This document shows, one piece after another, positions 48,000 through 58,600 of a stretch of DNA of 64,000 bases. The stretch's first letter is position 1; each line of letters begins with the position of its first letter. The notes below the pieces were generated by a model that was not told the DNA's origin, did not search any database, and worked only from the letters and a program-made list of their open reading frames with translations. This DNA comes from Ceratothoa steindachneri (taxonomy: Eukaryota > Arthropoda > Malacostraca > Isopoda > Cymothoidae). The stretch spans positions 139,558,355 to 139,622,354 of the forward strand of contig OZ018324.1 in the NCBI GenBank assembly GCA_963969495.1, in the 5' to 3' direction. Made by a program: the position numbers and the translations under genes.

Positions 48000-48826
48000 C
48001 CTTAATGTGTAGTTACTGTTTGAGGGCAAATCTTTGTGGCAGCACCACCACGCTGCTCTCTCTGGTCTATCCCCATTCTCAAATACGTTTCTTTTGTAAC
48101 ACTTAGTTTCATATGGGAAGTCTTTGTAATTGTTTCTACGTATCTTAAGCAGAATGTCAATTACTTCAAAATTGCCACGGCAAGCTGTTAAAAACCCAAT
48201 TTTGGGGATTCCAGCAGAACTTAACGAAAGAATTTGCACCATATTTCAAGATCTTTTAAAAGCACACTCTTGGGAAAGAATTGAGCTAAAGAAGGCATCA
48301 AATAAAGAAACTCTTTTCAGTGATATTTGCACGAATGTCTGCTCTCAGCTAGAAGGAAATTGGAGATCAGCGTCAATTCCAAATGTGTCAAATATAGGCG
48401 TCAAAGAGACATGGTAAACAAGTTAAATAATGACTAGAAATCTTTCTCAACTCTTATCATGTCGTTAAGATAATCCTAGGTAAAGATCGAAACTTGAAAT
48501 ATTCCAGACTTGTTGTAAAGAACTATTTGACATTTTAGCCTGTAAATACAAATAAAATATTAATACATGCCTAAAACAACACAAGGTGCCAACAAAAGAG
48601 GAACAATTTCTTAATGATCAGAGAAGTGCAAGAAAATCGTAATTACAGGAATTGATGCCACTCCAACGTCAAAAGTATCAAATAATGATGAGAAAATAGA
48701 TCAGATATATTAAGAATACAATTCCATTAGCAAGTGATAAGGCTAAACACTCTGAACAGAAACCGTCCTTCAATTACGTGCCTCTTGATTCAAGTTCAGG
48801 ATCTTCAACAGAATGCTCTGACTATG
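48000..48826 (+). pseudogene. Fragment of an unnamed conserved invertebrate protein family
   Basis: Plus-strand frames, interrupted by stops and shifts. An open stretch (48130-48417) has ELNERICTIFQDLLKAHSWE, then KETLFSDICTNVCSQLEGNW and SIPNVSNIGV. After a frame change come LFDILACKYK and HKVPTKEEQFLNDQRSARKS (about 48520-48640). This layout (an N-terminal helical block, then a 'CKC' region and a 'VPxxExxFLxDQRxxR' block) is one I associate with a family of uncharacterised, repeat-like proteins in invertebrate genomes. I cannot name a function. The LTR element at 48827 is inserted in its 3' part. Decayed. Confidence 0.45.
48822..48826. other. Left target-site duplication of LTR element 1
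   Basis: CTATG immediately precedes the LTR start. CTATA immediately follows the right LTR (55669-55673), so four of five bases match. Confidence 0.6.
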
Positions 48827-49972
48827 TGTAAAAGAACCTCTCCCACTTCCCCACCCTAATTTATCAGAGACCACGTGCTATGGTATCACATCATGGGCGA
48901 CGTCATTTCCTGTTCGAACATTCTCGAATATTCAACTCCTGAGCACGTTGGGAAAATATCTCCCAATCCTGTGAACTTGTCCCAAGCATTCTCCTTCCCG
49001 CCCCCCGCGGGTGACGAGTTGTGAAACAGCCGCTACGTCTCGCCCATTAATGCTAAATGATGAATTGACTCCGACTCTAGGTTAATATGTCTGGAGCTTG
49101 TGATTCCTTTCTCCAAAGTCCATTTTTCCCATCAGAATTCGGTATACAAATACGCGTGTTATACTGTAGTTTGAAGAGTCTAGCACGAACGTCAAGGCTG
49201 TTCTTATCGTCTCGTCCCGTAAGCGTTCGTCGGACAGCAGAGTTCTTCAGCCGTGATTTTTACCCAAGTCAATGGTAGCTTTTGTGAACGGCCTTTGAAT
49301 TTGCGCAACACTCTCCATTCGTTTCATCGAACCAAAGAAAATCTCCATCGATTACATTTGAGGAAAAGAAGATTCCATTTTCAGTGGAGAATCATCTTGG
49401 AAGTTAGGCTATCTTCATCGGAAGGTTAGTTCGGATCGTGCTTCACTTACCTCATTTGAATTGTGCCCCACTTGCCTCATTGGATCGTTCCCTACTCGCC
49501 TCATCACAAGAAGGGCGTTCCTCGAAGTCATCGACCCATAAGACTAAAATCCCCTCCATTATTACTATTGTCAAGTTCTTCCTTTTGATCTAAGGCTAGT
49601 TACATTAATCAATTAATTCTATTTGAGAATCCCTACTCATAATAATTATTAAGAGACTTTTTCAATTTAAATAATTCCCCTTTGCCTATTATTATTCTTA
49701 TTTTGATCTTTGTGAATAAAATTATATTTTGTTGTTTGATCTTTAACTAACTTACAACGATACCCTCGGAATATTCAAGTAAATCTTGCCATCCATTTAT
49801 GCACTCTCTTTCGTTATTAATGATTTGAAACCCAACGCCTCAAGTGTGACCTCCTAAGCAGTCGTTAACTCCTGCGAACAGGCCTTCAACGGTTTGCGTT
49901 GCAGTAGATGATTAAGTCACCCTCCACATAATATAGTAGTAGTGTATGGTATAGAGGGGCTATACCACGACA
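48827..49972 (+). repeat. 5' LTR of element 1
   Basis: Begins TGTAAAAGA and ends TACCACGACA. A polyadenylation-like AATAAA lies at 49715-49720. Shared blocks with the 3' LTR include GAGACCACGTGCTATGGTAT, CCTGTTCGAACATTCTCGAA and AATAAAATTATATTTTGTTG. Confidence 0.88.
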
Positions 49973-50006
49973 AATATTATATATATTACTTCTATATTAT
50001 AAAACC

Positions 50007-50020
50007 TGGTGTCAGGTGTG
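50007..50020 (+). promoter_or_regulatory. Primer-binding site of element 1 (tRNA-Leu-like), displaced from the LTR
   Basis: TGGTGTCAGG begins with the TGG complementary to a tRNA CCA end, and its first ten bases fit the 3' end of a CAA-type tRNA-Leu as I recall it. It is 34 bp past the LTR end. The spacer contains a duplicated TATTATA, which explains most of the extra distance compared with the 11-bp spacer in element 2. Confidence 0.55.
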
Positions 50021-50432
50021 TGAGTTCTATTGCATAGTTTTTTAGTTTAGTTGATTTACAGCCACTTTGAGTTTTAGTAGTTCCCTCTCATTATTGAAGT
50101 TTCTTTATTTTCTATTTTTGGCCGAATTACGTTTAAGTTAGTTCTAGATCAGTGCAACTTTAGTCTATTAAATATTTAAAATTTACATTATTAATTGTCA
50201 CCCGTTCTGTGTCTTTATGTATTTCATTTACCGGAATATTTGAGTTAATCCTCAGCCTGATTAGAAAGATTAACCCGTCCTATCCGTGTAGGAAGAGTTT
50301 TAGTGTGCTTTTACTCTGATCATTTTTTAATCTTTATTTTTGGAAAAAGTTAGGCTTCACGTATATTTCGAGTAATTTCGTAACGTCAATAGCCCCGGTC
50401 GCGTGTTACGTTCTCCCTATTAAGCCAACAAG

Positions 50433-51280
50433 ATGTCTTCTTTGTTTAACCATTTCAAGGGTCAAGGGAAGTGTTTGGGCGTGTCAGGCCGAGAATTATT
50501 TAATTATATTCAGGAAGAAGAAAGGAATGAAAGAGAAGAGCGAAGGAACAAGAAGTAAGAGAAGCTGAAGAGAGAGAGCAAAATAACTAAGAGAAGGTGA
50601 AGAGAAAAGAACAATAGAACTAAGAACGACTGAAGAGAGAAAGAAACAACGAAAAATGGAAGAGCGTTATTCAATAAGGCATCATGAACTGGAATTAAGC
50701 CGTAATCATTTTGAGTCAATGTCAATTAAATCCTGGACCGAAACTCCCCGACCCCCGTCAGTAAAATTACTTGTCTTTAAAAAAGGAGAAAATTTTGGAT
50801 CATATCCTACGCATTTCGAGATGATTTTTGAAATCAACAATTGGGACATCAAGGTAGATGGTATCGCCAAATTGCTCCCCCTCCTAAACTCACAGTTGAG
50901 AGACATATTCATTTCGATTCCATCAGAGTCCACTGTAGACTACTCTACCCTCAAGCCTGAATTCTTAGGTGCCGTAAATATGATCTCAGACATATATCGT
51001 GCCCGTTTCCGTAACGATAAGATCCGCCCTGGTCAGACTTTCATCATTTTTTGTATACCCTCCAGAAACACCGCTAATTTAGTTAGATGGACTTTGCCCT
51101 AAATAATCAATTCTTAGCTTCCCTGAACCCCGAAATCCGTGCCTACGTTAAAGACAAGCGCTGTTCTACGTTCAAGGAATGCCTAGAAGAGGCTGATGTT
51201 TATGCAAGTAGCTATAACTTGTATCCCAAGGTTAACAAGATGCCTCCCCCTCCCCTCCCAAGTTTAAGTAAATAACTCTA
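50433..51280 (+). pseudogene. Element 1 Gag (matrix/capsid part)
   Basis: An ATG at 50433 starts MSSLFNHFKGQGKCLGVSGR and ELFNYIQEEERNEREERR, the charged helical N-terminus common in Gypsy Gag, and then meets a stop. The capsid-like part is in another frame (50656-51102), with FGSYPTHFEMIFEINNWD, KLLPLLNSQLRDIFISIPSE and YRARFRNDKIRPGQTF. After a further shift comes FLASLNPEIRAYVKDKR and FKECLEEADVYASS (51087-51275). These are the typical Gag capsid blocks of this retrotransposon group. Frameshifts at about 50650 and 51090 break it. Confidence 0.75.
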
Positions 51281-51700
51281 TGCTCCCTGCAAGAAATACC
51301 CCTAGACTCGTGAAAGTACAAGGCCCCTCGAAACCCAGGAACCTCCCTCCTTCGGAACCACGAGACATTAAGCCCATAATTACCCCCGCCCCCGCGTCGT
51401 TATTTCCCAGAAGGCAGATAATCTGTTTCACGTGCGAAATAGAAGGTAATGTCTGCATTAACTTCCCTCAATATTCTCAATTTAGAAGCGTAGTCTCCAA
51501 TCAGGTTCACCAAGGTAGTGCTACTCCTGCTCCGATCCCGTCTCTTCAAGATACCACTACGTCTCTCTCGTCGACCAACAATTCCGGTGACCAAATAAAT
51601 TTTCTCTTTAATAAGAGCTCCCACGGTGGTTTGAAATTTTAAAAAGGAGCCGTGAAAGGATGCCAGGTGTCCACCCTCGGATGTGACACTAGGTGAACAT
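51280..51700 (+). pseudogene. Element 1 Gag C-terminus (damaged zinc knuckle) and protease trace
   Basis: Open stretch 51280-51642 contains ICFTCEIEGNVCINFPQ, a CCHC knuckle in which the His has become Asn and the last Cys has become Phe, within a Pro/Ser-rich context. At about 51652-51690 a KGCQVSTLGCDT segment may be the remains of a retropepsin active-site region, but no DTG or DSG is legible. The protease call is weak. Confidence 0.5.
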
Positions 51701-52179
51701 GCATGGTGGTATCAGAGAATTTACTTCCCTCAGTAGGTCTTGACCACCAAAGTTTTGCTGTGGTCCATAATTACATCAGACAAACGAATCATTTACTCTT
51801 GTAAAGTGCCACATCGAATGTATTTGAATGATTGGATCGAAGTGGTAGCAGCCCCAATCAAGTTTTGCTCTGTACAGATTGGTCAGAGCCCACAGGTTAC
51901 AAGTAACCCGCTAGCAGAACCCGTGGTAACCCTTGCCCAGGCTGCTAAGGCTTCGCTAGAAGCCGTTCCTTTAGAAAAACCTGTCCACCTGGAGGTGGAG
52001 ACCCTCCGGAACGAGGATTTTTCTCGCGCACAGAAGGGGTGCGCAACTCTCCTACCCCTTGGGAGAAAGCCAGGACTCCGGAGCAAGAGTCTTTCCGTGG
52101 AGGAAAAAGCATCTCATACTTTGTCAAGGATTAGCTGCTACATCGTAAATGTTCAGATGGACCTGAACCTGAAACACAC

Positions 52180-53210
52180 AGCTTGTGTGTTCCTAGCTCT
52201 CTTGTCCTTCAAGTCATCCAGATTTCTCACAATAGTTTATTCTCAGGTTATTTTAGTCATAATAAAACCTCTCAGTGTTTTTAAGTATTTTTCTTGCCAG
52301 GTGCGGCCAAAGAAATTGCAGAGCACTAAAAATCACGCTATGCCTGCCAAAGGACATCTGCAAAAGGGCACGTCAATCCAGCACCCTTTCAAAAAAGCTT
52401 GATCACCTCGGAACCTTTTTCTCGTGCGGCAATTGATCTTATTGGTCCCATTTATCCCACGTTTAGTAGAGGACACAGTTTCATCCTGAAGTGGTAGACT
52501 TCGCTACCCGTTTTCCAAAGGCAGTTGATTTTAAGCGCATTAATAGCGTTTCGTGCGCCGAAGCCCTTATTTCTATTTTTTCTCGGGTAGGAATCCCTAA
52601 AGAGGTATTGACGGATCGAGGAATACAATTTACCTCAGAGCTAATGGAGTATGTCGGAAAGCCGCTCATTATAAAATCTTGGTTTATCACCTCATACCAT
52701 TTCGGAAAGCTAAATGGCACATTGAAAGCAATCCTCCGAAAATTGTGTATCGATAAGCCCCGAGAATGGCACCCCTTTTTATCCGTGGCACTGTTTGCAT
52801 GTAGGGAAATCTCCTATCGGACCTTAGGTTTCACCCCTTCGAATTACTGTATGGCCGTAATGTTTGAGGCCTCCCTTTGCTCTTTTAAACGAACTTTTCA
52901 TCAATCTCTGTAGGGATAACGAAATCCAATCCTCCTATTCGTATCTCATAGACCTCCGAGAACGCCGCGAGATATGTGACGACATCGCGTACCAAAATGC
53001 TGAGGTAATTTGGAGACGTATCGAACTTATTTTGATTTAAAGGCAAAGGAAAGAAGATGTAGCCTAACAAGGAGGTGCTGTTTTTATTTCCCACAGAGAG
53101 TAACAAAGTCCAGAACCAGTGGAAGGGCCCTTTTCTGTTCTATAGGTAAAAGGACCAGTGGATTACTTGATTCGAACCACCTTATCAGATAAGATGTTCC
53201 ACATCATTAT
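52180..53210 (+). pseudogene. Element 1 integrase (zinc domain, catalytic core, C-terminus)
   Basis: Gypsy-type integrase. A decayed zinc-binding region (about 52200-52390) precedes PFSRAAIDLIGPIYPTFSRG, where the first catalytic Asp is at 52435-52437. After a one-base shift near 52485 an open stretch (52491-52913) gives VDFATRFPKAVDF and VGIPKEVLTDRGIQFTSELM, with the second Asp at 52614-52616, about 60 residues on, as expected. The block with the catalytic Glu ('NGLVERF') is deleted: SYHFGKLNGTLKAILRKL joins directly (about 52697-52750). Further blocks FACREISYRTLGFTPSNY and, near 53095-53150, NKVQNQWKGPFLFY (C-terminal domain) follow. It lies UPSTREAM of the RT region. Confidence 0.85.
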
Positions 53211-53369
53211 GTTATAATAATATCACCCCCGATGAAGAGTCCCCTTTGGAAGCGGTATATCCCACTGACGCCCTTAATGTCGTGCAAGTAGTATGCATTG
53301 AACAAGATGGTGATTACCCTATCCCATCTTTACCTGGACCCTGAGAATCATCATCCCCCGTGCTGTATC

Positions 53370-53790
53370 TCTTCCCTAGGCTAGCGCCTCTTCAAAGGAG
53401 TCAGTTGCAGCAATTGCTAAATGGATTCAAAGATTTTATCACCGAGACCCCCGGTTGCTCCAATCAATTTGAGCATAACATCATCCCTACTACTCGTGCG
53501 CCTATTCGCTCGAAAAATCAGATGAGCTCCCAGAATTAAAAGGTCAGGGCTATTCATGAGATGCCCCTTCCCCGCACGAAGAAACAGCTGAGGTCATTCA
53601 TGGCATCGGCTTCCTTTTACTGTAGATTTATCCCTAACTTCGCGTCTATTTACGCCATTTTAAGTGCCTTCTTTCAGAAGAGGTCCCCAGATCCCCTTTC
53701 ATGGAATCCCAAAGCTACAACTAGATTTCAGGTCCCTATTTTAAGGTCCCTAATCCCTCTACTACCTTCAGCATCAGGAAGGATGTGAGT
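53370..53790 (+). pseudogene. Element 1 reverse transcriptase: N-terminus and thumb/connection, palm deleted
   Basis: Directly after the integrase C-terminus comes the RT N-terminal lead-in: LAPLQRSQLQQLLNGFKDFI, then TETPGCSNQFEHNI and RAPIRSKN (53376-53525). At about 53525-53560 the sequence jumps to VRAIHEMPLPRTKKQLRSFM, FYCRFIPNFASIYAI and PDPLSWNPKA. Those are the thumb/connection blocks that normally come after the YxDD palm. The fingers/palm segment with YxDD is therefore absent, an internal deletion of roughly 200 codons by family comparison. Confidence 0.8.
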
Positions 53791-54136
53791 GACGAAGGAA
53801 TTGGATGTGCTGCTCCAATATTCCGACGAAGGTGAAATCCGCCCGGTGGCTTACGCGAGCCGAAAGCTACTGCCCCGTGAACGTAATTACTCGGTAATAG
53901 AACGGTAAAACTTTAGCTATAAAATAGAGTATTATCAAATTTAGCATGTATTTAATAGGGAAAGAATTTATTGTCGAAACTGACCATCTCCCTTTGTCGT
54001 ACCTTCGAAATACTAAGATCAAGAACGGACGTATAATGCGATGGCTTTGGATGCTCCAAGAATATCAGTTCAAAGTTTGGTATATACTTAAAACCGAAAA
54101 GAGTATAGTGGATTATTTAGCCAGAATCCATTAGCT
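53790..54136 (+). pseudogene. Element 1 RNase H
   Basis: Gypsy RNase H blocks in order: VSDEGIGCA (degraded active-site start, about 53785-53815), EGEIRPVAYASRKLLPRERN then YSVIER (53830-53910), a stop, then KEFIVETDHLPLSYLRNTKI and IMRWLWMLQEYQFKVWYI (53946-54100). It ends DYLARIH and TAG at 54132-54134. The TDH block is intact. No integrase follows: only about 390 bp of AT-rich sequence separate it from the polypurine tract and the 3' LTR. Confidence 0.85.
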
Positions 54137-54512
54137 GACAATACTGGATGATCCACTAAATTATAGATCGCCTGTAAACCCGTCAGCTAATCATGTATAT
54201 ATATTTTTTTTTAGTTTGTACATATATCTCTGGACCTTGTAGATACATATTTAATGTATTGTTTTTTTTGTTGTTCCACTACCCTTTTAAACAAAGTTCT
54301 AATTTTGTTCCTTAATTTAAATGTATTTTTTTGTCGACCCATTTACATTGATTTTTGTTCAGACCAATATCACAGCCCTTTAGAAAGCCTGTCAAATACA
54401 GGTCATGCCCCATTTTATTTTTTATCACGCTGACGCCTTAATAATAATTTCTCCTATCCAAATTTGAAATGTCCCTTGTTCTTTCCTCTCACTCAGAAAA
54501 GTTCCATCTTAT

Positions 54513-54524
54513 GGAAAGGAAGGG
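54513..54524 (+). promoter_or_regulatory. Polypurine tract of element 1
   Basis: GGAAAGGAAGGG lies immediately before the 3' LTR start (TGTAAAAGA), the expected place for plus-strand priming. Confidence 0.8.
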
Positions 54525-55668
54525 TGTAAAAGATAACCCCTGACCGCACTCCCATTTATTGGAGACCACGTGCTATGGTATTACGCTATGGAAGACGTCA
54601 TTTCCTGTTCGAACATTCTCGAATTTTCGATTACTGAGCACGTTGGGAAAATATTTGCCAATCCTGTGAACTCGTCCCAAGCTACCCCTTCCCCTTCATT
54701 CCAGTGACGTGGTGTGAAAGAGCCACTATGTCTCGACCCTTGCTGCTAAATGATGAATCGACTCTGCCTCCGGATTAAGATGTCTGGAGTTTGTAAATCC
54801 TTTCTCCAAACTCCCCCTTCCACTTCAGAATTCAGAATACAGATACTCAGGTTATTCTCTAGTTCGCAGGGTCCAGCCCGCACCTCAAGGCCCTCATTAT
54901 CGTCTCGTCCCGTGAGCGTTCGTCAGAGAGCAGAGTTTTCAACCGTGATTCTACCCAAGTCAATTGGTAGCTTCTGTGAATGGCATTTTAATTTTCGCAA
55001 CAGTCTCCATTCGTTTAATCGGACCGAAGAATATCTCCATCGATTACAATTGAGGAAAAGAAGTTTCTATTTTCAGTGAAAGCACAAGAATTCCCACATT
55101 ACCCATCGAAAATCATCTTTGAACTTTGGCTATCTTCATCGGAGGTTTGTTGAGAAAGTGCTTCACCTACCTCATATGGATCGTGCCCTACTTGCCTCCC
55201 TGGATCATTCCCCACTCGCCTCATCGCAAGAAGGACCTTCCTCAAAGTTATCGACCCGTAAGACTAAAACCTTCTCCATTATTAGTATTGTCAATTTCTG
55301 CCTTTTGTTCTGAGCCTAGTTACATTAATCAATTAATTATATTTGATGATCCCAAATCATAATAATTATCAAGAGACTCTTTCAATTTAAATAACTCCCC
55401 TTTGCCTATTATTACCCTCTTTTTTTTCTTTGCAAATAAAATTATATTTTGTTGTTTGCTCTTTAATTAACCTTGAACGATAACCTTGGCCTATTCATGT
55501 AAATCTAGCCATCCATTTATGCACTCTGTTTGATTATTACCTAGTCGATCGTTAATCCCTGCTACAGTCCTTCAACGGTTCGCGTTGCAGTAGATGATTA
55601 AGTTATCCCCCCCATCCCTTGACCTAATATAGGAGTAGTGTATGGTAAAGAGTGGTTGTACCACGACA
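54525..55668 (+). repeat. 3' LTR of element 1
   Basis: Begins TGTAAAAGA and ends TACCACGACA, about 1144 bp. AATAAA lies at 55435-55440, in the equivalent place to the 5' LTR copy. It is followed by CTATA, the right target duplication. Confidence 0.88.
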
Positions 55669-55673
55669 CTATA

Positions 55674-58600
55674 TAACAGAATTAAGGGCAATAAAAAATG
55701 ACAGGAGCAAACTGCTTCTTTGCCCTTTGTAGCTCAATTATAGCAGAGGCTATAATTATAATCGTAGAGACTAAACGGTTTTAACACCATTCTTTTTCAC
55801 CAACTAACACCTTTTCCGCATTACTCATCAAAGGGATTCCAAAAATGGGAAATGTTCCCACTCTAATATACACATATTCATATTTCCTCGGTACGCTTAA
55901 TTAAAGTTTGTTTATTTTATTTATTCATTGTATCTTCCTCCGTTTTTTCAACAAATCATTAATAAATTGTGATTATTTATATTTCGTATCTTTTCTGGTA
56001 AACTTTCTCGATGTTAACTTTTGTAAGTATCTCTTATTTTTCATTCGTTCCATCCCGCCTATCCACCATTACTTATGTGCCATTTTGGATAATCTAAATT
56101 TCTTTGTTATGAATCAAATCTTTGTTCCGTTTTGATACCTATTGGATATCTTACCAGCTTTTAATTCTTTTCTTTAATACTAGTGCTGTGTGGAACTATG
56201 CTTTATTTATTAACTGAGAGTTTTATCTTATAGAGATGCTGTCTCTTAAAATTCTCGTTCATCAAACATTTTTAATTTAATAAAATTGCCTAGTGGTTGA
56301 TTGAAGCAGTTTTCCTTGTTTCATATTTTTATTCACAGTTCTAATTTTCGCCTGGAAAATCTTCGGTAAGAAGTTATCAAATGTTTGAATCAATCTGTCA
56401 TTGGCAGATTATTCTTTGCTTGCTTTTAGGATTGCAATGACGAACCACCTTCACACTCCATCAGGCAGGCCTGAGGGACGCTCTTCATCAACGCCAAGTA
56501 AGTGACTGTACTCAATAGAACAAACTAAGAGGATATGAGCTTATTTTCTTACAGAGGCCTTTGACTTGTATATTGATAAGAAATGAATAACGGATTGTGG
56601 TTCCCTATGGTGTTATGACAAGTTAAGGCAGAATAAATGGAAGAAGGATATTAATCATAAATAAAGAATAAAATACCAACATAAAATGCCAGAATAAAAT
56701 ACCAACTTTTCCTTTTTGTTAACCAGTTAATTTGTTATATTTTCTTGCTTTAGAATATTAATTTTCCTAGTCTTCGATTATTCTATTTTGATGAACATCA
56801 CACATAATTTATTTAAACCAGACAATAATTTAATTAAAAAATAAACTCTTTAATAACAACAGGGAAAGTTCCTCCAATGACCTGCGGCATTTTGTGATAA
56901 GATGATAAATGGTTATTGCATTGATCGTTTCCTATGGTTAAAATCCCTTAAAATTTGTTTTGAATGGCTTAAATGAGGCTTTTGTCACTAAATGGCGCCA
57001 CCCAACGGCAAATCCGATGGCTCTAAATAGATACAATTGAAATTTACTCCTTTTGGGAAGAAAGCGACGCATTTACCTGGCGCTTCACCGGATGGAAAAA
57101 TCGTGGGGGATTTGAAAATATCAAATCAGCTTCTTTATTTCTTTTTTTTATCTTACGCTTTCACTTGTCGTCCCCACATTCCCCTAGAATGTTAAGACTG
57201 ATAAGTATGGCACAATAGTTAATTTCTTTATAAATTTTAGGAAGAGCGCTCTTTCTTTGCCCGGAAGTTTTTGTTATTATTACTCTTATTTGCGCTAACC
57301 ATCCGTTTAGTTTGATAGGAAGCTCTGATTTCATAATAAATTAAACATTACCATCAGTATAGTAATGGCAGGCATGACTCAGAGCACCATAGAAGGCTTC
57401 TCGTTAGAGGGAAAGGCCAAGTAAAGGTTAATACTACCCAGCTTCCCTTTACACCTATAACCGTTAAAACTCCTCTTGGAGAAAGGGAGGAACTTCTTTT
57501 CCACGTCATTGGAGTTTTGAATGGAAACCCTTTCTATGGGTTCCGTATACGGAAGAATGATGTGTTAGGTGTGCGAAGGAAGGAAGGAAGGAAATGAAAG
57601 AGATAGTGCCGGGTTTGGATATATCCGTTCTAACGCATAAAGATGGAACTGCCTCTGCATATCTACCAGACTCAGTATTACGCCGGGATTGACGGAATCT
57701 CCCTAACAGCGCCGAAATCTTATATAAGCGTCGCTCTTTCTGTTAATCGAACTCGTGTATCTATGTGTAATATCCAGCGTTTCTTTTACTCGGCTACAGG
57801 AACTCTTTGCCCATTACATACTTGGCAAGATATTGATGAGCCATAGAAAAACCAGCCAACAGTTGTTTTCATTTCGAATGATAAGCCCACACAAAAGGAA
57901 TTCGGAAATTTGTATTTTTTTATATAGCATTTTTTCTTCGTTGTCGGTTCTGCTGCAGAATTAATTAATCGCGTTCATTATTTTGGTGAAGTATACAAAT
58001 TTAGGAGATAATTTTGGAATATCTTAGGGAACGATTGGCTCTAGGTTTTTGTCTTAATGATTAGGTAATTTCGAGTCAGTTCAAAATTTTGCTAAATTAG
58101 ATTTTTGGCTCTTATTTAGGGGAGAGGAGGATATCCTACAGTTAATCTTAGTTAGTATTACTTAGCAATTTAGATATATAAGAGTGGGCGAGTAAAGAAA
58201 TCTGAACAGGACTCTTCGTTCTATCCCATATTGTCTGTGCGCATCACTTTTAGGACTTTGCTCTCATCTCGCACGATCTCATTCAGATCGGCTCGAGGTC
58301 ACTTGTAATCGATTAATTGGCGTAACATTACATTGTCCCGCTTGGATTTTTCATATCAGTAACATTCATTAGTTCAATCAACTATTATTACATAACTGAA
58401 CCTAGGTGTTTGATCTTCATCTTTGCACTCAGCCTTTCATTCTCTATGTACATATTAATCGGGCCTTAGTATTTCTCTCCGGCATATCTTTTATGTATAA
58501 TAATAAATTTAATATTAAAAATGTAGATTAGTCTAAGGATCCTTTTGCTCTAATTCAGGTTCGAAAGTAAACTTTTTGAGAACTAAAAGATATTCGAGGC

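Larger units (their letters stand above)
48827..55668 (+). mobile_element. LTR retrotransposon 1: Gmr1-like Gypsy element with integrase before RT
   Basis: A whole element of about 6.84 kb bounded by two LTRs of about 1145 bp that begin TGTAAAAGA and end CCACGACA. It is flanked by CTATG/CTATA. Internally, on the plus strand, come an offset primer site, a broken Gag, a weak protease trace, integrase (zinc and core domains and C-terminus), then the RT N-terminus, RT thumb/connection and RNase H, and a polypurine tract. The order IN-RT-RH is that of Copia and of the Gmr1-like branch of Gypsy. The protein motifs are of Gypsy type. The central RT palm is deleted and the integrase catalytic Glu block is missing, so it is dead. 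Sampled LTR segments are about 85% identical by eye, which implies an old insertion. Confidence 0.85.

Noticed and set aside
51883..52127. Two overlapping minus-strand frames
   Set aside because: They are antisense to the integrase-side part of element 1 and have no family resemblance.
54750..55313. Plus-strand frames resembling 49087-49278
   Set aside because: The resemblance is because both lie in the two LTRs of element 1; they are not genes.
48827..55668. Order of integrase and RT explained by rearrangement of a normal Gypsy copy
   Set aside because: RT lead-in follows the integrase C-terminus without a break, LTRs and a target duplication bound the whole, and element 2 independently has RNase H next to its LTR. 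Rearrangement remains possible but is less simple.
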